NCBI GenBank assembly: GCA_947490035.1 | Contig: CANLGS010000034.1 | Span: 1-13,151, forward strand | Length of the DNA: 13,151 nucleotides | DNA from: Gemmataceae bacterium | GTDB taxonomy: Bacteria > Planctomycetota > Planctomycetia > Gemmatales > Gemmataceae | Direction of reading: 5' to 3' | Shown: one piece after another, positions 1 to 7,800 of the stretch | How the letters are laid out: every line of letters starts with the position of its first letter | How positions within the stretch are numbered: position 1 is the first letter of the stretch | The notes under the pieces: generated by a model | Told to the model about the DNA's origin: nothing | What the model saw: the letters and a program-made list of their open reading frames with translations, nothing else | Databases searched by the model: none | Made by a program: the position numbers and the translations under genes

Positions 1-643
1 GCGACGCCCACAGTTCCTTCCCGGTCTTCTTGTCGAACGCGACCACCAGCCGTTCTTTCGTGCCCCCGACGAGGCAGATGAGTTTGTCGCCGTCAACGAG
101 CGGGTGCGCCGCGAACCCCCACACCGGCAGCCCAGCGTCGTAGTCCTTCATGCAGCTTTTCGACCACGCGACCTTGCCGTCCGCGGTGTTGAGTGCCTTG
201 AGGTCGCCCATCGCGCCGAGCGTGTACACGAAGTCGCCGTCCACGGTGGGCGTGCAGCGCGGGCCGGCGGCGTAGCTCACCGTGTACTCGACGGGGTAAT
301 CGGCGGCCCACACCTTCTTGCCGGTGGCCGCGTCGAGGCACAGCACACGCTCCTTGCCGGGCACGCGGGCGCCCTTCGAGAAGCCGCTCTCCGGGAGCTT
401 CACCTTGTCGGCTGGCAGGAGATCGTGGATGAAAATCTTCCCGTTCGCGACGGCCGGACCCGCGTAGCCCACGCCGATCTCGGCCTTCCAGAGTTGCTTC
501 GGGCCGTCCTTCGGGAACTTCTCGACGAGGCCGGTTTCGCGCCACACGCCGTCGCGCTTCGGCCCCAGCCACTGCGGCCAGTCCTCGGCCGCGGCGCTCC
601 CGGTGATCGCGACGATGACGACAAGGCTCCAGAACAATCGCAT
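1..643 (-). CDS. Secreted PQQ-like beta-propeller repeat protein (N-terminal part, cut by window edge)
   Basis: The reading frame opens at an ATG whose first base is 643 on the minus strand and stays open to the left edge for about 214 codons without a stop, so the C-terminus is outside the window. The start is supported by a strong Shine-Dalgarno run, GGGAGGAGG, at 648-656. The protein begins with a signal peptide (MRLFWSLVVIVAITGSAAA) followed by EDWPQWLGPKRDG, a typical opening of planctomycete PQQ-binding-like beta-propeller proteins. Repeat blades are visible as 'VLCLDAATGKKVWAADY', 'LKALNTADGKVAWSKS' and 'VVAFDKKTGKELWAS', the [A/N]-x-[D/T]-G-K-x-x-W signature of the PQQ/BamB-like fold. 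By family it is an exported propeller protein, possibly an enzyme or a scaffold; the substrate cannot be read. Codon third positions are strongly G/C, as in the neighbours. Confidence 0.88.
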   Translation of the reverse strand, partial: MRLFWSLVVIVAITGSAAAEDWPQWLGPKRDGVWRETGLVEKFPKDGPKQLWKAEIGVGYAGPAVANGKIFIHDLLPADKVKLPESGFSKGARVPGKERVLCLDAATGKKVWAADYPVEYTVSYAAGPRCTPTVDGDFVYTLGAMGDLKALNTADGKVAWSKSCMKDYDAGLPVWGFAAHPLVDGDKLICLVGGTKERLVVAFDKKTGKELWAS

Positions 644-647
644 GACG

Positions 648-656
648 CCTCCTCCC
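648..656 (-). promoter_or_regulatory. Strong Shine-Dalgarno of the propeller gene
   Basis: GGGAGGAGG on the minus strand lies directly upstream of the ATG at 643. Its core GGAGG (651-655) leaves 7 nt to the start codon. It fixes the start of a gene whose other end is outside the window. Confidence 0.7.
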
Positions 657-723
657 AAAAAGTTCAAGCAGACTACCCACAGAGATACGGAGAAGACCGA
701 AGAGTTTGACGGTGAATCGTTGC

Positions 724-743
724 CCCAGCGTCTGCTCGCTGGG
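724..743. repeat. Small inverted repeat CCCAGCG-6-CGCTGGG
   Basis: Arms CCCAGCG (724-730) and CGCTGGG (737-743) are perfectly complementary around a 6-nt loop TCTGCT. It is followed by GAACGTTC, itself an 8-bp palindrome. There is no U-tract, so a rho-independent terminator is unlikely. The appearance is that of an interspersed repeat, but only one copy is in the window. Confidence 0.5.
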
Positions 744-860
744 AACGTTCATTCTCCTGACTTCAGCCGAGACGCCGATTACAAGGCTCCCGTGTGACCG
801 CCGTGTACTGACCGCGCCGGCGTAACTTGAACCATTCCGGCACGCACTCGCCGTGAACTC

Positions 861-881
861 GCGGAACGCGTCGCGTTCCGC
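861..881. repeat. Perfect 10-bp palindrome around a single central base
   Basis: GCGGAACGCG (861-870), a central T (871) and CGCGTTCCGC (872-881) form a perfect inverted repeat. In RNA it would fold to a very stable GC hairpin with a small loop; in DNA it has the symmetry of a protein binding site. It lies 159 nt upstream of the BON-domain gene. No poly-U follows on either strand, so terminator function is not supported. Confidence 0.6.
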
Positions 882-1039
882 CGGCTGTGGTCGTTCACGC
901 GGTTACACGCGACGCGCGGCGCGCCGACCGCTGGCACGCACGAAAGTTGTCCCCGCCGCGTTTGACCACCGCCTGAACGCGGGCAATGCTCCTGATGGTG
1001 ATGAGTGCCCCGCACTTCAACCGTACATGGAGGTCCGCT

Positions 1040-1765
1040 GTGAAAGTGCGCACTTTGTTCTCGCTTGCGCTAGCCGCCGGCTTGTCCGGCTCCGCGCTCG
1101 CCAACCCGCCCGCCCCGCTCCCGGCATCCGCTTCCGCCCCGAGCGTTAACCCCAACCAGACCCTCGCCGACGCAGTGGCTTTGCACTTGCGCGCCACCGG
1201 GAACGCGAGCGGCGCCGACGTGTCCATCGTGGCCCAGGAGGGGGTCGTCACCCTCACCGGCACCGCGAAGGACGCGACGCAGAAAGCCCGCATCGTCGCG
1301 GACGTGAAGTCCGTGACCGGCGCGAGCGTCGTTCGCGACAACCTCCGCGCCGGCGCGTCGGGCGTGATCCAGGTGCAAGACCCGCCGATCGGCCTGGCGC
1401 CGATTGCCCCGACGCCGCTCGGCCCGACGGGAGTTCCGCTCGGCCTCCCGCCGCTGGCGTCCGGCGGCGGCAACCCGATCGTGGAACCGGGTCCGCTCGG
1501 CGTCCCCGGCCAGGCCGCGCCCGACTTCCAGGCGCCGAACATGCCTCCCTACGCGTGGCCGACTTACGCGCCTTACGGGAACATTAGCCGCGTCGCGTAC
1601 CCGCAGGCGTACCCGTACAACGCGTTCCCGTACATCGGGCCGTACTACCCGTTCCCGAAGGTGCCGCTCGGCTGGCGGAAGGTGACCCTCGAATGGGATG
1701 ACGGCCACTGGTACCTCGGCCGCCAGTCCGCCCCGCACGACTACTGGCGCGTCAAGTTCTGGTGA
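1040..1765 (+). CDS. Secreted BON-domain protein with Pro/Tyr-rich C-terminus
   Basis: I place the start at the GTG at 1040 rather than the more upstream in-frame ATG at 986. A GGAGG Shine-Dalgarno sits at 1029-1033 with 6-nt spacing, and this start gives a clean signal peptide (KVRTLFSLALAAGLSGSALA, cleavage near residue 21). The resulting 241-residue protein has a BON domain at about residues 38-105, with the usual 'VSIVAQEGVVTLTGTAKD' strand-turn-strand and the 'KSVTGASVVRDNL' end. BON domains are thought to bind phospholipid or other periplasmic surfaces. A Gly/Pro-rich linker (about 115-190) and a Tyr/Pro-rich stretch follow. The C-terminus ends in 'GWRKVTLEWDDGHWYLGR', which I recall from other Gemmata-type secreted proteins. 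Role in the envelope is inferred; no enzyme motif is visible. Confidence 0.85.
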   Translation: MKVRTLFSLALAAGLSGSALANPPAPLPASASAPSVNPNQTLADAVALHLRATGNASGADVSIVAQEGVVTLTGTAKDATQKARIVADVKSVTGASVVRDNLRAGASGVIQVQDPPIGLAPIAPTPLGPTGVPLGLPPLASGGGNPIVEPGPLGVPGQAAPDFQAPNMPPYAWPTYAPYGNISRVAYPQAYPYNAFPYIGPYYPFPKVPLGWRKVTLEWDDGHWYLGRQSAPHDYWRVKFW

Positions 1766-1781
1766 GCCGCCCTCAACGGCG

Positions 1782-1876
1782 AATGTAAAAGGTAAAAGGT
1801 AAAAAGTAAAAGCGAAGACAGGCGGCGCGAAGTGCCTCTGCCTTCCTTTTACTTTTTACTTTTTACCTTTTACATT
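1782..1876. repeat. Long inverted repeat built from A/T-rich heptamers
   Basis: The left arm (1782-1812) is AAT followed by four heptamers, GTAAAAG, GTAAAAG, GTAAAAA and GTAAAAG. The right arm (1846-1876) is its reverse complement with one mismatch. The arms are 31 bp each, separated by a GC-rich 33-nt loop (1813-1845) that can itself pair partly (GAAG...CTTC). The block is an A/T island in a GC-rich region, lies 16 nt after the BON gene stop and ends 56 nt before the helicase start. As RNA it would form a hairpin whose distal arm is U-rich, so it could end transcription of the BON gene. The heptamer periodicity points instead to an interspersed repeat. Function is not established. Confidence 0.85.
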
Positions 1877-1932
1877 TCTTCCTCTCCGCAACTCGCCTTC
1901 CCCCGACGCGATCCTTCGGCAACAATCCCGCA

Positions 1933-3963
1933 ATGGACGCACGCAAGATTCTCGGCCCGGATGGGCTGATCGCGAAGAAGTTCCCCGGCTTCGAGTCGCG
2001 GCCGCAGCAACTCGACATGGCCGACGCCGTCGCGCACGCGCTCGACAAGAAGAAGCAACTTCTCGTCGAAGCCGGCACCGGGGTCGGGAAGTCGTTCGCG
2101 TACCTCGTCCCCGCGATTCAAGCGGTGTGCGCGCGGAAAGACTTCAAGATCGTCATCTCCACGCACACGATCAGCCTGCAAGAACAACTCATCCGCAAAG
2201 ACCTACCGTTCCTTCAGTCGGTGCTACCCGGCGACTACCGGCCGGTGCTGGTGAAGGGCCGCGGGAACTACCTCAGCCTGCGCCGGCTTCGCGTGTCGCA
2301 GTCGAAGGCCAGTACGCTCCTCGACACGCACGGCGCGATCGACCAACTCGTGCAGATCGGCCGCTGGTCGCGTCAGACCACCGACGGGAGCAAGTCGGAC
2401 CTGCCCGTGCAGCCCTACGAACCGGTGTGGGACTTGGTGCAGAGCGACAGCAGCAACTGTATGGGGCGGAAGTGCCCGCATCACGCGGACTGCTTCTACT
2501 TTCAGGCACGGAAGCGGGTGTTCGGGGCGAACATCCTCATCGTAAACCACGCGCTGTTCTTCGCGGACCTCGCCCTGCGGCGGAGCGGCGGCGGCATCTT
2601 GCCCGACTACAACGCGGTCATCTTCGACGAGGCGCACACGCTCGAAGACGTGGCCGCCGACCACCTCGGCATCGGTGTATCGCAGGGCGGCATCGAATAC
2701 CTGCTCGGCCAGTTGCTCGCGCCGCGCACGCAGAAGGGCATCCTCGCGACCCTCGGCGACGGCGACGCGGTCGCGCAACTCGACGCCACCCGGCAGGCGA
2801 CGGAAAAGTTCTTCCTCTCGGTCTACGAGTGGCAACTGAAGCAGCCGAAAGGGAACGGCCCCAATTCGAGCGGCGGCAGCGGGCGCGTGCGCGAAAAGAA
2901 GGTCGTGCCGGACACGGTAAGCGGCGATCTCACCAAACTCGGCGACACGCTGCACGAACTCGCGAAGGGCCGCGACTCCGACGAAGAGAAGATGGAACTG
3001 ACGAGCCGCGGCGACCGGTTGTACTCGCAGGCGAAGAGCGTGCGCGAGTGGCTGAACCAGGAACTTCAAGGCCACGTGTACTGGGCGGAAGTGAAGCCGG
3101 GACGCGTGCCGCGAATTGGTCTGGCGAGCGCGCCCATCGAAGTCGGGCCGGCGCTGAAGGAGCAACTCTACGACAAGGTGCCGTCGGTGATTCTCGCGAG
3201 CGCGACGCTGTCCGTCGGCGGCGAAACGGGGTTCAAACTCTTCCAGAAGCGGCTCGGTCTGGACGACGCGAAGACGAACCAACTCGGCAGCCCGTTTGAC
3301 TTCCAGAAGCAGGCCGAACTGCACCTCTTCCGCGACATGCCGGACCCGTCCGCGATGAGCGCGAAGTACGAGGACGAGGTGTTGAGGCGGATTCCCGATT
3401 ACATCGCCAAGACACAAGGCCGCGCGTTCGTGCTGTTCACCAGTTACGGGTTCCTGAACCGGGCGGCGCAGCAACTCATGCCGTGGCTGGTGAAGAACGG
3501 CTACACGCTTCTCGCGCAGGGCACGGGCCTTCCGGCGGCCCGACTGTTGGAGCAGTTCCGCGACGCGAAGAAGGCGGTGCTGTTTGGTGTGGACAGTTTC
3601 TGGCAGGGCGTGGACGTGCGAGGCGAGGCGCTGTCGAACGTCATCATCACCAAGCTGCCGTTCGCGGTGCCCGACCGGCCGCTGACCGAGGCGCGGCTGG
3701 AAGCGATCGCGTCCGACGGCGGCAACCCGTTCATGGACTATCAGGTGCCGCAGGCCGCGATCAAACTGAAGCAGGGCTTCGGCCGGTTAATCCGCACGCA
3801 GACCGACACCGGTATTGTGGTGCTGTTCGACCCGCGCGTGCTGACGAAGCCTTACGGCAAGGTCTTCCTCGACGCGCTCCCCGACGCGAAGCGCTTCATC
3901 GACGGCGTCGAAGCCGACGCGGGCGGGAAGGGCACCGCCAAGCGCAAGGTGAAGGCTGGGTGA
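1933..3963 (+). CDS. dinG: DinG/XPD-family ATP-dependent DNA helicase
   Basis: This 676-residue protein is a superfamily 2 helicase of the XPD/DinG/YoaA type, which unwinds DNA 5'-to-3' in repair of structured or damaged DNA. Visible motifs are the Q-motif region '[14 protein letters not shown]' (20-33), Walker [10 protein letters not shown] (46-54), motif Ia '[13 protein letters not shown]' (74-86), Walker B DEAH (232-235), 'LASATLS' (motif III), '[13 protein letters not shown]' (motif V, about 551-563) and 'QGFGRLIR' (motif VI, 614-621). Between Walker A and DEAH lies the iron-sulfur region with Cys176, Cys181 and Cys187, spaced C-x4-C-x5-C as in E. coli DinG. The first ligand position, in '[11 protein letters not shown]', is Ser115 instead of Cys. 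The length fits DinG. No clear Shine-Dalgarno precedes the ATG. The gene converges on the HEAT-like gene with 7 bp between stops. Confidence 0.92.
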   Translation: MDARKILGPDGLIAKKFPGFESRPQQLDMADAVAHALDKKKQLLVEAGTGVGKSFAYLVPAIQAVCARKDFKIVISTHTISLQEQLIRKDLPFLQSVLPGDYRPVLVKGRGNYLSLRRLRVSQSKASTLLDTHGAIDQLVQIGRWSRQTTDGSKSDLPVQPYEPVWDLVQSDSSNCMGRKCPHHADCFYFQARKRVFGANILIVNHALFFADLALRRSGGGILPDYNAVIFDEAHTLEDVAADHLGIGVSQGGIEYLLGQLLAPRTQKGILATLGDGDAVAQLDATRQATEKFFLSVYEWQLKQPKGNGPNSSGGSGRVREKKVVPDTVSGDLTKLGDTLHELAKGRDSDEEKMELTSRGDRLYSQAKSVREWLNQELQGHVYWAEVKPGRVPRIGLASAPIEVGPALKEQLYDKVPSVILASATLSVGGETGFKLFQKRLGLDDAKTNQLGSPFDFQKQAELHLFRDMPDPSAMSAKYEDEVLRRIPDYIAKTQGRAFVLFTSYGFLNRAAQQLMPWLVKNGYTLLAQGTGLPAARLLEQFRDAKKAVLFGVDSFWQGVDVRGEALSNVIITKLPFAVPDRPLTEARLEAIASDGGNPFMDYQVPQAAIKLKQGFGRLIRTQTDTGIVVLFDPRVLTKPYGKVFLDALPDAKRFIDGVEADAGGKGTAKRKVKAG

Positions 3964-3970
3964 AGCCGCA

Positions 3971-4768
3971 CTACTTGCGCTTCTTCTTGTTTTTCTTCTC
4001 GACTTTCTTCTTTTTCTGTCGCTCGTTGAACCGCTGCTTCGCGTTGGAGCCGCCCTGAACGGGTGGCTTCCAGCCTTGTTTGGCCACCCCGAGTGTATCG
4101 TACCGGCGGGGCGGTGGCTTCGGACCGAGGCCCAGTTGCCACTTCACGTCGGGCGCGTCACCGGCAATCGTCTCGTCCACGTTCCCCGTCGCGAACGCTG
4201 CCTCGATCACGGGCCACGCGTCGTCGGCCTCCAGGTCGATCAGATCGACGACGATCAACCCGTTCAGGGCGGCGTTGTTGGCGGTCGCGGTCTCCAGCAC
4301 CCGACACAACTGAGCAACGACTTCCGCGCGCACGTCGGGAAAGCGGTGGGCGACCTCCTGCAACGTGTCCGCGTAGAAGGAGGGAGCGGATTCCTGCTGG
4401 CCGCGCTGCTCTAACCGCGCGACCACCAGCGGGATGATGCTCGGTCCGATTTGCGCCAGGACACCCGGTACCTCGTCCATGGCCCAATCATTCCACTCAT
4501 CACCCTCTTGCTTGGCGAGTAGATCAAGCAGCGGTTCGACGGCTTCCGACGCGCGGAGCTGTCCGAGAACGCGCCAGGCGTGAACCTGGGCGAACACCTC
4601 CGGCGTGTCGGAATCGCCGAACGCAAGCTCGTTGTCGTTCAACAGGCGGATCAGTTCCGGGATGTGCGCGGGTCCGAAACCGAGCGCGGCGTAGTCGATT
4701 GCGCGCCCGAGGTGCGCTGGTTCGCCGAGCTTCAACAGTCCGCTGACGGGAGGGGTGTATTCGGTCAC
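3971..4768 (-). CDS. HEAT-like repeat protein with lysine-rich tail
   Basis: The start is placed at GTG 4768 on the minus strand, behind GGGAG with about 6-nt spacing, giving 265 residues beginning TEYTPPVSGLLKLGEP; the longer frame to 4903 adds a non-protein-like Arg-rich stretch. From about residue 20 to 215 the protein is a series of amphipathic helical pairs such as 'HIPELIRLLNDNEL', 'VHAWRVLGQLRASEAVEPLLDLLA' and 'PSIIPLVVARLEQ', typical of HEAT/PBS-lyase-like scaffolds. It resembles a family (DUF1186-like, sometimes with SEC-C tails) that I recall from planctomycetes and cyanobacteria, function unknown. The last 15 residues (QKKKKVEKKNKKKRK) hold ten Lys and one Arg and may bind nucleic acid or another acidic partner. 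No signal peptide, so probably cytoplasmic. Confidence 0.82.
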   Translation of the reverse strand: MTEYTPPVSGLLKLGEPAHLGRAIDYAALGFGPAHIPELIRLLNDNELAFGDSDTPEVFAQVHAWRVLGQLRASEAVEPLLDLLAKQEGDEWNDWAMDEVPGVLAQIGPSIIPLVVARLEQRGQQESAPSFYADTLQEVAHRFPDVRAEVVAQLCRVLETATANNAALNGLIVVDLIDLEADDAWPVIEAAFATGNVDETIAGDAPDVKWQLGLGPKPPPRRYDTLGVAKQGWKPPVQGGSNAKQRFNERQKKKKVEKKNKKKRK

Positions 4769-4887
4769 GGCGTTCTCCCGAACTGGTGGTCGATGGCGGT
4801 ATGCCGATTTGAGGCGGCGCTCCGGCGGTCCGCGTATGGTATCCTGTATCGTATCGACCCGAAAATCGGCGTCAGCAGGGGCGTGCA
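4769..4887. promoter_or_regulatory. Divergent intergenic region with GTAT repeats, probable promoter for the DUF1592-type gene
   Basis: This 119-base gap separates divergent starts at 4768 (-) and 4888 (+). It contains two near-copies of a 12-mer, GTATGGTATCCT (4834-4845) and GTATCGTATCGA (4846-4857), giving four GTAT steps, several of which read as -10-like hexamers (TATCCT 4840-4845, TATCGT 4847-4852). A TTGAGG at 4809-4814 is a weak -35 candidate but its spacing to these is not ideal. AGGGG at 4877-4881 is the ribosome site for the gene at 4888. Promoter assignment is tentative. Confidence 0.3.
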
Positions 4888-7800
4888 ATGGCGACACGAT
4901 CACTTCGCGCCCGGCTTACCGGCGCGTTCAGCGCTGCGCTCGTCGTGCTGACAGCGTTCGCGCTGGCGCGCGACCAACAACCCACGGCCGCGCAGGAGCC
5001 GAAAGCGGATGCAAAGCCCGGCGACTACGCGACCGCCGTTCAACCGCTCGTCAAGAAGTACTGCCTCGATTGCCACTCCACGAAGGCGAAGAAGGGTAGC
5101 CTGGACCTCGAACGGTTCGCCGCGCCCGCTGATGTGCGCAAGGACGTGAAGGTGTGGCAGGGGATCGTCGAGCAGATCGAAGCCGGTGAGATGCCGCCGA
5201 AGGAGAAGCCGCAACCGACGGAAGCCGAGAAGAAGCAACTGCTCGCGTGGATTCGTGCGTTGCTTGACGCCGAGGCGAGAGCCAACACCGGCGATCCGGG
5301 TCACGTCCCGCTCCGGCGGTTGAGCAACGCCGAGTACAACTACACCGTCCGCGACCTGACCGGCGTCGATCTCCAACCGACGCGCGAGTTCCCCGCCGAC
5401 GGCGCCGCGGGCGAGGGTTTCACCAACGCGGCCGAAGCGCTCACCGACATTTCACCCGCTCTCCTCACCAAATATCTCAACGCCTCGAAGGATATCGCCG
5501 ATCACGCCGTCCTGCTCCCCGACGGCTTCCGCTTCTCGGCCTCCAAGACGCGGCGCGACTGGACCGACGAGAGCCTCGTGAAGCTGCGCGCGTTCTTCGC
5601 GCAGCACGTCGGCGCCGACGGCAAGCTGCCGTTGCAGCCGTATCTGCTCGCGACCGTGCGCAACAAAGACGCGCTCGCGGCTGGTGACCTGGAAGGAGTC
5701 GCGGCGAAGGAGAAGTTGAACGCGAAGTACCTCGGCGTGCTGTGGGACACGCTCACGGACAAGAGGCCGTCGCACCCACTCGACGCGATTCGCGCGAAGT
5801 GGCGCGTCGCGACCGAGAAGGACGTGCCGGCGCTCACGGCGGAGGTAGTCGCGTGGCAAACGGCGCTGTGGAAGTTCACCGCGATCGGGAGTTACCGCTA
5901 CGGCGCGACGCACCGCCAGCTCGCGAACGACCCGCCGGCGGTCGTGTCGCAGCCGGTGCGCGTCGCGGTGAAGCCGACACCGGGGCAGAGCGAAGTTACG
6001 CTCTACCTGACCGCGCGTGACATCACGAGCGACGCGAAGGGCAACGTCGTGTGGTCGCGCCCGCGCTTCGAGACCGCGGGCAAGCCGGCACTCCTGCTAC
6101 GCGACTACTTTCAGTTCGGCCCGGCATTCGAGGTCGATTACCCCTCCGCGTTTGTCAACAGCGCGAAGTATCTTGGAGCGACCGTCGAACTCGCGAACAA
6201 CAACAAGCTCGTGATCGAAGAAGTCGCGAACAGGCATGACCTCGACGCGGCGTTCTTGAAGCGGTGGACGGAAGTCCTCGCGCTCGAACCGCTCGCGAAG
6301 GACGCGGAGAGCATCGGCCGCGTCGTACCGGTGGTCGCGCTCACGCTGCTCGACGACAAGACCGCGAAGAACGACAAGTTCCCCGCGGTCAGCGGCTGGA
6401 AGAAGAAGGGCACCGATCTGCCGGTGCTGCTCACCAACTCGTCGGACAAGGCCGAGCAGATTCCCGGGCGCGTTGGTGCGAAGGGCGTGAGCGTTCACCC
6501 CATGCCGAAGGAGTTCGTCGCGGTGACGTGGGCGGCGCCGGCCGCGTGCGAGGTGCGCGTGACCGCGAAGATCGCGCACGCGCATCCGACGTGCGGGAAC
6601 GGGGTCGCGTGGTGGCTCGAACACCGCCGCGGCGACCGCGCGGCGGTGTTCGCCGAGGGCGCGCTCGAACTCGGCGCCGAAGCCGCGCCCGCCGCGAAGG
6701 TGGTGAAGGTGGAGAAGGGCGATGTCGTCATCCTCGCGGTGGACGCGAAGAACGAGAACCACTCGTGCGACATGACCGCGATTGAGTTCACACTCACCGA
6801 GACCGGCAAGCCGGAACGCGTGTGGAACCTCGCGGCCGACATCGCGACCACCGTGCAAATAGGCAACCCTCACGCCGACAAACACGGCAACAAGGACGTG
6901 TGGAGCTTCGTTCGCGGGCCGTCGCGCCCGCTGGGGAAGGGCGTCAACCCGGTGATTCCGCCGACATCGTTGCTCGGCAAGTGGCGCGAGGCCGCGTCCG
7001 ACCTGAAGCGTGTGGATGAACTCACGAAGCTGGCGGAGCAAGTGCAATCGCTGCTTTCGGGCGCGCGGCCCAAAGACGAGAAGTCGCCCGATCGCGCTCT
7101 TTACGACAACCTCGTCTGGGTCGGTGGCACGCTGTTCACAGGCCTCGATGCGGCGAAAGTCGCGAAGCCGCAAGCGGCTCGTGGGTTCGGGCTTCCGAAG
7201 GAGCAGTTCACCGGCACCGACCTCGTCGCGCCCGCGAAGAAGGTCATCGAAGTGAAACTCCCGGCGGCGCTGGTTGTCGGCCGCGAGTTTGTCGTTGACG
7301 GCAAACTCGAAGCCGGCGGAGATCGCGTCGCGCAGTTCGCGGTAACCACCACTGCCCCACAAGGCGCGGGCGCCTTGTGGGACGCGAAGAGTCCGCTCGT
7401 CGCGGCGCCCGACAGTCCCGCGTACAAGCGGCTCGTGCGCGGCTACGCGGACTTCCGGCGGGTGTTCCCGACGTTCGTGTGTTTCCCCGCGATCGTCCCG
7501 GTCGATGAGGTCGTCAGCCTGAAGATGTTCCACCGCGAAGACGACGACCTCGCGCGGCTGTTCCTGTCCGACGGCGACAAGCAGCGGCTTGAGAAGCTGT
7601 GGGAGGAACACCGGTTCGTGAGCCGGCAGCCGGTCGCGGAGAACGACTACCTGCCGCAGTTCATCGGCTACGTCACGCAGGATCAGCCGAAGGAGTTGCT
7701 GAACTACTTCGAGAGCCAGCGCCCGGTCTTCAAGAAGCGCGCCGACGACTTCCTCAAGGATGAAGAAGCCGCGATCCCGAAGCAACTCGACGCGCTGTTG

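Larger units (their letters stand above)
644..1039. other. Intergenic region with palindromes, divergent gene starts
   Basis: About 400 bases separate the divergent starts at 643 (-) and 1040 (+). I see no credible gene here: the short frames lack sensible composition and ribosome sites. It holds a CACAGAGATACGGAGAAGAC stretch (677-696), a 7-bp stem CCCAGCG/CGCTGGG (724-743) and a perfect 10-bp palindrome (861-881). A possible weak promoter for the downstream gene is TTGACC at 962-967 with AATGCT at 985-990 (17-nt spacing); the -10 match is poor, so this is only suggestive. Confidence 0.5.

Noticed and set aside
93..752. A 219-residue minus-strand frame in the propeller gene region
   Set aside because: It is in a different phase from the true gene (start 643), is Arg-rich, and has no ribosome site, while the true frame shows a signal peptide and propeller repeats.
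2224..3474. A 416-residue minus-strand frame inside the helicase gene
   Set aside because: Composition is Arg/Val/His-rich without motifs, and the plus strand carries all helicase motifs across the same bases.
3964..3970. Shared terminator between the convergent helicase and HEAT-like genes
   Set aside because: Only 7 bases separate the stops and no hairpin with a U-tract is visible; the T-rich run at 3980-4020 is codons of the lysine tail.
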